Below, one piece after another: positions 5,779-9,992 of a stretch of DNA of 9,992 nucleotides. Every line of letters begins with the position of its first letter. Position 1 is the first letter of the stretch. The stretch is from Verrucomicrobiota bacterium (lineage in GTDB: Bacteria > Verrucomicrobiota > Verrucomicrobiia > Chthoniobacterales > UBA10450). The notes beneath the pieces are model-generated. The model was not told where the DNA came from. It worked only from the letters and a program-made list of their open reading frames with translations, and made no database searches. Location: positions 1 through 9,992 of the forward strand of contig QHRI01000034.1 of NCBI GenBank assembly GCA_003221375.1. Reading direction: 5' to 3'. Position numbers and translations under genes: made by a program.

Positions 5779-6339
5779 TCAACTTGCCTTGCGACGCGAG
5801 CGATTCGCGGATGTGCCGATCGACGTTGTCCGCGACCGCGTCCCGGTGGAACCTCCAGTCTTTCTGAATCCAGCCGGAACCGTTTCGCCCCGTAGGAACC
5901 GCTGCAAAAGTTGTCGAGCGCGTTGTTCGTTTTGTCGTTCCTTCCACCAACGATTGACACCCGAAGGATGAGGAAAGATCAAGAAGCGGCGTCCATAAAC
6001 GCGTATCTCCGCCAGAAAAGGCAGGTCGCGGAAGCCGAAGCAGCGCGCGACGTTCTTGCCGAGCAGGACGATGCGCTCGACGCGCCAATCCAGTAGGACG
6101 TCGGCGGCGTTGGCGTGGCCTTTCGCATGGTCGAACGCATCGCTTTTTCCGTGCTTCCTACTGTACTGCGGGTTCAGGTGCCTCCGGCGACACGCGATCA
6201 GTTCGTCGTAGCTCATTCCGGCAAGCCGCGCAATCTTCTGGCCATTGGGACCAGCGAGTGGTTTGCGCGGGTCGCCGCGCCGCGAGGGCGCTTCGCCGAC
6301 CAGCCCGACCTTGTGCGTCTCGATCTTCTTTCGTTTCAT
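5779..6339 (-). CDS. Uracil-DNA-glycosylase-superfamily protein
   Basis: With the ATG at 6339 the product is 186 residues. It shows the two hallmark regions of the UDG superfamily: a first loop VGLVGEAPSRRGD at 11-23 followed by PLAGPNGQKIARLAG (the counterpart of the GExPG...PFVGxxG region of family 4 enzymes), and a second motif FPHPSG at 122-127 followed by NRWW. The strand RIVLLGKNVARCFG (89-102) fits the central sheet. The four Cys that bind an iron-sulfur cluster in family 4 are absent. Base excision activity is a family inference. Residues 151-186 are a Thr/Ser/Arg-rich basic tail. The frame is open upstream to a GTG at 6471, but those extra 44 residues show no conservation pattern I recognise. 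No Shine-Dalgarno precedes either start. It is 142 nt downstream of the ROK gene and tail-to-tail with the hydrolase. Confidence 0.75.
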   Translation of the reverse strand: MKRKKIETHKVGLVGEAPSRRGDPRKPLAGPNGQKIARLAGMSYDELIACRRRHLNPQYSRKHGKSDAFDHAKGHANAADVLLDWRVERIVLLGKNVARCFGFRDLPFLAEIRVYGRRFLIFPHPSGVNRWWKERQNEQRARQLLQRFLRGETVPAGFRKTGGSTGTRSRTTSIGTSANRSRRKAS

Positions 6340-6481
6340 GTTGTCGGGAAACAATGATAGACGGTCACTCGACGTTTGCGAGCCAATCTGCTGTGCCGCA
6401 AGAAGAAACGACCATCCCAGATCACCAAAGCAATGGAAACCGCTTAGTTCGGGTCTGCAGAAGCTCAGCACACACCGACAG

Positions 6482-7171
6482 TCAGAGCACGAGCCAATTC
6501 AGTTCGCGTGAACGCTTTTTGGTTTCCCATAAACGGACGCCACCAAGGAATGCATTCTCATTTTGTCCGCGTTCCGTTCCTTCCGGCAAGCGACCGAAAC
6601 GGTGCACAAGACCGCCGCCAAGAACGACGTAATCGGCTATAAAAGATTTTCTTAGCTGAGTGACTGCATATGTCACTTCTCGCTTCCATTTTTTTTCGCC
6701 TAACAATGCCAAGCCTGAAATGCCGAGGTAATTTTCAATGATGTGTTTCTCGCGGTACGGCAGATCGCCAAGTTCAAGTGGCAATAGCTTTTTGTCCCAC
6801 AGCAACGCCGAGCCCAGGCCAGTGCCGAGCCCAAGAAAGAGCATGCGTCCGCCATGGTAACTGCCGAGCGCCTGCAGCGCAGCGTCGTTGACAACGCGCA
6901 CCGGAATGCCCAGCGCTTTCGTAAAATTGAAACCAACCCATCCCTTGCCCAAATGCTTCGGCTCCTTTGCGATTCGTCCCCCGCGCACCGGCGCGGGGAA
7001 ACCGATGGAAGCGTGGTCGAACTTCCATCCGCGCACGGTTTCCTTGAGTTTTACGATTAGTTGTTTCGGTTTGAGTCGCGCGCCGGAAGCAAATTCGCGT
7101 TCGTCACGATGCGACCTCAGCAATTTTACGTGCGTGCCGCCGACATCGACGACCAAGACTTTTCTCTTCAT
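6482..7171 (-). CDS. ROK-family kinase, polyphosphate-glucokinase-like
   Basis: The 229-residue product begins MKRKVLVVDVGGTHVKLL, the phosphate-1 motif (D9-x-G-G-T-x-x-K). It continues with IGFPAPVRGGRI (56-67), VVNDAALQALG at 93-103 with the probable catalytic base Asp96, the second phosphate motif LGLGTGLGSAL at 113-123, LPLELGD at 130-136, and the late glycine motif VVLGGGL at 182-188. This order and the LELG element are those of ROK sugar kinases, closest in style to polyphosphate glucokinases. The His of the ROK ExGH motif is Asp here, and the CxCGxxGC zinc motif is missing, as in PpgK. Glucose phosphorylation using polyphosphate or ATP is inferred. The ATG at 7171 is chosen because the phosphate-1 strand begins right after it; a longer frame to 7285 would overlap the upstream gene. 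It starts 29 nt after that gene's stop. Confidence 0.85.
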   Translation of the reverse strand: MKRKVLVVDVGGTHVKLLRSHRDEREFASGARLKPKQLIVKLKETVRGWKFDHASIGFPAPVRGGRIAKEPKHLGKGWVGFNFTKALGIPVRVVNDAALQALGSYHGGRMLFLGLGTGLGSALLWDKKLLPLELGDLPYREKHIIENYLGISGLALLGEKKWKREVTYAVTQLRKSFIADYVVLGGGLVHRFGRLPEGTERGQNENAFLGGVRLWETKKRSRELNWLVL

Positions 7172-7200
7172 GAGCGACGGTCCCGACGTATTCGGTAGAA

Positions 7201-8235
7201 CTACCGGTCGCGTCGCGCCATTCGCCCAAAACGCTGAAAAATGCCTCGCTGTTCCGACTTTGCCGCCGTGCTTGCTGGCCAGCATTCCACTATTTCAAGG
7301 GCGACAAAGCGAAAAAGCATCTGCCGCGCAGATTTCAAATCGAGGCGTAGATTCTTCGCAATTTGCTGCACTGAGCGCGCGCCGTTGAACTGTGACGCAA
7401 ACTGGGCCTCATCTGGAGTTAGCTTCAGTTTTTGGACACGCTCGAAGCCGTCCTTTGTATAAGCCGGAATCGAGGCCGGGTCGAAGTGGGCGATCTCATC
7501 GACATTTTCAGCAAGGCGTAACGTTTCGAGGGCCCAATCGCGGACATTCTGCTCCCCGGGTATTTCGGCGGCGTCCGTTGGCAGGTCGGCGTTCTTTTCA
7601 AACATGATCCATACCTTCGGCGCTACCCAAAGTTGCGAGAAAAGCTTTTGCCCGAATTGCTGCATCAGTTCCACGGCAGACTCGCGGGTTATCAAATCCT
7701 CTCCAGCAAGGACAAGAAAGAATGGAATCCCCGTTTCTCTCTGTTGATCCCGCGCATTCGCGGCGCTGCCCTCATCAACGTTAGCGAGAACGGCAGGTGT
7801 CTCGGCGCAATAAAGCTCCGGATCCTTGGTCGTGACAAAGACGATCTCGCCATCTCGCGCCAAAAGATCGATTGGTTCCTTCTCCCAAAATGCTCGCAGC
7901 AAGCCAGTGAGCTTCTCCTTTGAGACCACTTGGAGGGCGCGGTTCAACGGAAAAAAGCTGCTGTGACCGCAGAAATAAACATCGGCTGTGCGCGCCTCCT
8001 TAGAAGGCGTCGTGTTTTCGGGCGGGTCGCCGGTGGCAGATTCGCCCCAATCGCCACCTTGGTGTGACGCGCTCCACCAATCGTCGGGCTGCGCACCTTC
8101 CGCATTGGCGCCGCCGTCTTGAAGCGCTTCATCCGTCTGCGGAACATCTGGACCTTCCGCTGGCTCTTGCTCTTCGCTATTCGAAGATTCGATTTCTGCT
8201 TCTATTGACTTGGGTTCGCCGGATGATTTCCGCAT
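7201..8235 (-). CDS. DUF4388/PATAN-like domain protein with winged-helix-like C-terminus
   Basis: A 344-residue cytosolic protein. Residues 1-80 are acidic, Glu/Ser/Gly/Pro-rich and probably disordered. The central part, about 92-215, begins FFPLNRALQVVSKEKLTGLL and continues with DGEIVFVTTKDPELYC, which resembles the DUF4388 (PATAN) domain: a strand, a helix ending in a Lys/Thr-Gly turn, then a strand pair around an x-G-x-I-x-F motif. Residues about 272-318 (LTPDEAQFASQF, then SVQQIAKNLRLD and ARQMLFRFVALEIVE) look like the helical winged-helix region often found after DUF4388. Such proteins occur in signalling and gliding or secretion regulation, so a regulatory role is a loose inference. 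The ATG at 8235 is preferred over 8265 because of the strong AGAGGAG just upstream. The gene sits between the ligase (54 nt) and the ROK kinase (29 nt) and is probably cotranscribed with both. Confidence 0.75.
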   Translation of the reverse strand: MRKSSGEPKSIEAEIESSNSEEQEPAEGPDVPQTDEALQDGGANAEGAQPDDWWSASHQGGDWGESATGDPPENTTPSKEARTADVYFCGHSSFFPLNRALQVVSKEKLTGLLRAFWEKEPIDLLARDGEIVFVTTKDPELYCAETPAVLANVDEGSAANARDQQRETGIPFFLVLAGEDLITRESAVELMQQFGQKLFSQLWVAPKVWIMFEKNADLPTDAAEIPGEQNVRDWALETLRLAENVDEIAHFDPASIPAYTKDGFERVQKLKLTPDEAQFASQFNGARSVQQIAKNLRLDLKSARQMLFRFVALEIVECWPASTAAKSEQRGIFQRFGRMARRDR

Positions 8236-8239
8236 AATA

Positions 8240-8246
8240 CTCCTCT
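8240..8246 (-). promoter_or_regulatory. Shine-Dalgarno AGAGGAG for the DUF4388-like gene
   Basis: On the minus strand AGAGGAG stands 4 nt (TATT) before the ATG at 8235. It is a near-perfect match to the anti-SD sequence. It decides the start against the upstream in-frame ATG at 8265, which has none. Confidence 0.75.
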
Positions 8247-8289
8247 CGCTGTAAGCAAACCGCATGTAAAGGCTTTATCAAGAACCCAA

Positions 8290-8715
8290 TCATCGCAACG
8301 AAGATCTCGGGTGGTCCGTTGAAAACCGTCCCGAGAGCTCGCGGCGGCTGATTTTTCCGCGCTCGTTCGTTGGGATGGCGCGCACGATGAAAATCCGCTT
8401 TGGTACCTGCCAGGTGCTTAGTCCTTCGCGACAAAAATGCAGGAGATCGGTTTCGCTTATGCCCGGTGCCACCACGCAGGCGGCTACTTCTTCGTTCCGC
8501 AACGCGGATCCGCGACCAAATACGACTGCTTGCCGGACACCGCTGAAGCGCAGCAAATGCGCTTCCACTTCTGCGGGGTTCACTTTTTTACCCGCGACGT
8601 TAATCACGTCCGAAATTCTACCCACAATTTTGAAGCTAGAACCCTCTCGCGCCAGTAAATCGTCGGGAACGAAAATTCCATTCACTGCGCACGCGAACTT
8701 TGGTCGCTGCCCCAT
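8290..8715 (-). CDS. AMP-binding ligase, C-terminal part (downstream of frameshift)
   Basis: This frame encodes the C-terminal subdomain of an adenylate-forming enzyme. It has FVPDDLL (matching the Asp that binds the ribose of AMP), the hinge motif GRISDVINVAGKKVNPAEVE (residues 32-51), the VRQAVVFGRG strand, and the A10 motif NERGKISRREL with the catalytic Lys121. The start given is simply the first ATG in the frame and is out of frame with the N-terminal half; it has no ribosome site, so independent translation is unlikely. The first ten residues are read from bases that code for the other half in its own frame. The stop is 54 nt before the DUF4388-like gene. A combined gene would run from 9676 to 8290. 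Confidence 0.85.
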   Translation of the reverse strand: MGQRPKFACAVNGIFVPDDLLAREGSSFKIVGRISDVINVAGKKVNPAEVEAHLLRFSGVRQAVVFGRGSALRNEEVAACVVAPGISETDLLHFCREGLSTWQVPKRIFIVRAIPTNERGKISRRELSGRFSTDHPRSSLR

Positions 8716-9676
8716 TTGGATCGGTCATTTCAAGATCTACACCTTTCATCACCTCGCCAACAAACCCTTCGCTCGCGTTGGTCGCGTCGCGATCGTAGCA
8801 AATCCCGCCACATTCTGATGCCCCGTAAAACGAGTGGATTGCCAGATTAAACTTTTCCTGGAACTTCTTCGTGATTGCCATTGGGAGAGGCGCTCCGGCG
8901 GAAATGCAGAGCCGAAGCTTTGACAATAAGGGAACGTGTTCCATTTCACAAAATGCCTGGTAGAAAACAGGCATTCCTGGAAACACCGTCGCGTTGCTGC
9001 GCTCGAGATCGGCGAGAATGGCTCGCGGGGTCCTGTCGCGACTGATGACCAATGGCACGCCGCGCGCAATCAGTGGCGTGAGTAAATTGCTGAAACCGTA
9101 AGAGTGCGAAATCGGGATAACGCCGAGATTCAAATCGGTATCGCCGATTCTCATGGTCTCGCAAATCTGGCTGCAATCGGCCAGAAGCTGCTCGCTACGA
9201 AAGCGAATCGCGCGCGGCGTGGCTGTTGTGCCGGAGGTTAATTTTAACAGAACCGGGCGGCGCTGGCCCCAGTCTGGTGGAGCGTCGGTTGTCCTCAGCC
9301 GAATAATTTCCAGTGAGCCTTCGCTCGAGGCAGCGGACGCGACAGCGATTACTCTGCAGATCGCCAAGGCCTCATCGCGCTGTCGTTCGCTGATGGACTG
9401 TTCGAGTGGAAGAACAACCAGATGCTTGCGCAAACACGCTATCAAAACCGATGGCCAATCTTCATGATTGCCGATTTGTACGGCGAGAACGTCGCCTTCG
9501 CGAAAGACTTCGAGCCTGTGCACTAAATCACGCGTGCGTTGTTCGACCTCGTCGAATGTCCGCAGTACTTTTCCGCTCGTTGCAAAGATAGCGGCCGCCT
9601 CGCGTTTTCGTGCGAGCGTTTCCTCCCACGCTTTCAGCAATGGATCTGAGGATTTCATCACTTGCGCGGAGTCCAT
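8636..9676 (-). CDS. AMP-binding (adenylate-forming) ligase, N-terminal part, frameshifted
   Basis: This is the large adenylation subdomain of a class I adenylate-forming enzyme (acyl-CoA synthetase/acyl-AMP ligase superfamily), which activates a carboxylic acid with ATP. From the ATG at 9676 it shows the P-loop-like LTSGTTATPR at 146-155, ISHSYGFSN at 189-197, FPGMPVFY at 232-239, ISAGAPLP at 258-265, and YGASECGG at 284-291. After KVRVRS at about 326-331 the homology stops and the frame reads random sequence to a stop at 8636; the rest of the enzyme continues in the next frame (8715-8290). The start is uncertain: ATG at 9676, ATG at 9658 and TTG at 9706 are all possible, and none has a well-placed ribosome site. 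Specificity cannot be read; the unusually short body suggests acyl-AMP ligases of the short type. It diverges from rpmE. Confidence 0.88.
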   Translation of the reverse strand: MDSAQVMKSSDPLLKAWEETLARKREAAAIFATSGKVLRTFDEVEQRTRDLVHRLEVFREGDVLAVQIGNHEDWPSVLIACLRKHLVVLPLEQSISERQRDEALAICRVIAVASAASSEGSLEIIRLRTTDAPPDWGQRRPVLLKLTSGTTATPRAIRFRSEQLLADCSQICETMRIGDTDLNLGVIPISHSYGFSNLLTPLIARGVPLVISRDRTPRAILADLERSNATVFPGMPVFYQAFCEMEHVPLLSKLRLCISAGAPLPMAITKKFQEKFNLAIHSFYGASECGGICYDRDATNASEGFVGEVMKGVDLEMTDPNGAATKVRVRSEWNFRSRRFTGARGF

Positions 9677-9708
9677 TGCACGGGTAGGTTCCGCGCTCCT
9701 TTCCAAAG

Positions 9709-9936
9709 ATGAAAGCCGGTATTCATCCAGAGTATTACGAGACCGATATGGTGTGCGCGTGCGGTGCGGTGTATCACACCCGTTCCACGCGTCGCGATAT
9801 TAAGATCGGTATTTGCGCCGCTTGTCATCCCTTTTTCACCGGCGAACAGAAGTTCGTGGATACGGCCGGGCGCGTCGAAAAATTTGCCCGGCGTTACGGG
9901 AGCACCAAAGCCGCGCGCGGCGAAAAGAAAGCTTAG
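9709..9936 (+). CDS. rpmE: 50S ribosomal protein bL31 (zinc-binding type)
   Basis: The 75-residue product is bL31, a small protein at the central protuberance of the 50S subunit that bridges to the 30S head. It starts [11 protein letters not shown], and has the zinc ligands Cys16, Cys18, Cys36 and Cys39 (C-x-C and C-x-x-C), marking the zinc-containing form rather than the zinc-independent paralogue; the family ending HPFFTG and [15 protein letters not shown] follow, then a basic tail. Length and motifs are canonical. The start is only 32-50 nt from the divergent ligase start, so its promoter must overlap the ligase's 5' region. Its stop codon overlaps the first bases of a stem-loop element. 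Confidence 0.97.
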   Translation: MKAGIHPEYYETDMVCACGAVYHTRSTRRDIKIGICAACHPFFTGEQKFVDTAGRVEKFARRYGSTKAARGEKKA

Positions 9937-9992
9937 ATTCTTGTAGAGCTCCGAATGCTTTCGGGGCTTGTCCGCGGCTGAGACAGCCGCCA
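9935..9992. repeat. Stem-loop element after rpmE, cut by the window end
   Basis: It begins AGATTCTTGTAG (9935-9946), nearly the same as AGATTCTGTAG at 1161-1171. Hairpin 1: AGCTCCGAA (9947-9955), loop TGCT, TTCGGGGCT (9960-9968), nine pairs with one G.T wobble; 10 nt after the rpmE stop it could also serve as its terminator, though no long T-run follows. Hairpin 2: GCGGCTG (9974-9980), loop AGA, CAGCCGC (9984-9990). The layout matches the element before nuoD, so a closing CTACA-type arm is expected just past the window. Confidence 0.6.

Noticed and set aside
6258..6632. Plus-strand open frame over the UDG/ROK junction
   Set aside because: It overlaps the coding ends of two well-supported minus-strand genes and shows no domain or ribosome site.

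Overview
The window carries bacterial chromosomal DNA of moderately high G+C, dominated by housekeeping genes. The repeat style is the best clue to the organism: stem-loop elements beginning TGTAGC... between genes and heptamer arrays of the GGATACT / CAAGCAT type, together with a Lys/Ala/Pro-rich tail on NuoI. From general knowledge this recalls soil Verrucomicrobia (Chthoniobacterales and relatives). That assignment is an inference; no marker here proves it.

Left part (1-3123, plus strand): a respiratory complex I gene run, nuoB (5' end cut off by the window), nuoC, nuoD and nuoI. B and C are 3 nt apart. Between C and D lies a folded repeat element, and between D and I lies a pair of inverted heptamer arrays. 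nuoE, F, G and H are absent between D and I, and no further nuo gene follows I, so the remaining subunits must be encoded elsewhere. Together NuoB, C, D and I form most of the connecting (Q) module that carries electrons to the quinone site.

Middle (3243-5772, plus strand): a small lipoprotein of unknown function; a complete tRNA-Leu(UAG) with a plausible sigma70 promoter; about 600 nt with no confident gene that holds three exact copies of a 10-mer and a perfect 9-bp inverted repeat; a 34-codon hydrophobic mini-ORF with a purine-rich ribosome site; and an exported alpha/beta hydrolase.

Right part (5779-9676, minus strand, read right to left): an AMP-binding (adenylate-forming) ligase broken by a frameshift, a DUF4388/PATAN-like protein with a winged-helix-like end, a ROK-family (polyphosphate-glucokinase-like) kinase, and a small uracil-DNA-glycosylase-superfamily protein. 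The first three are tightly spaced and probably one transcription unit. At the far right rpmE (ribosomal protein bL31, zinc form) diverges from the ligase and is followed by a second stem-loop element that begins like the one in front of nuoD and runs off the window.

No CRISPR array, transposase, integrase, phage gene or obvious defence system is visible. The most unusual signals are the non-coding repeats inside the nuo operon, the broken ligase, the mini-ORF and the structured region after the tRNA.
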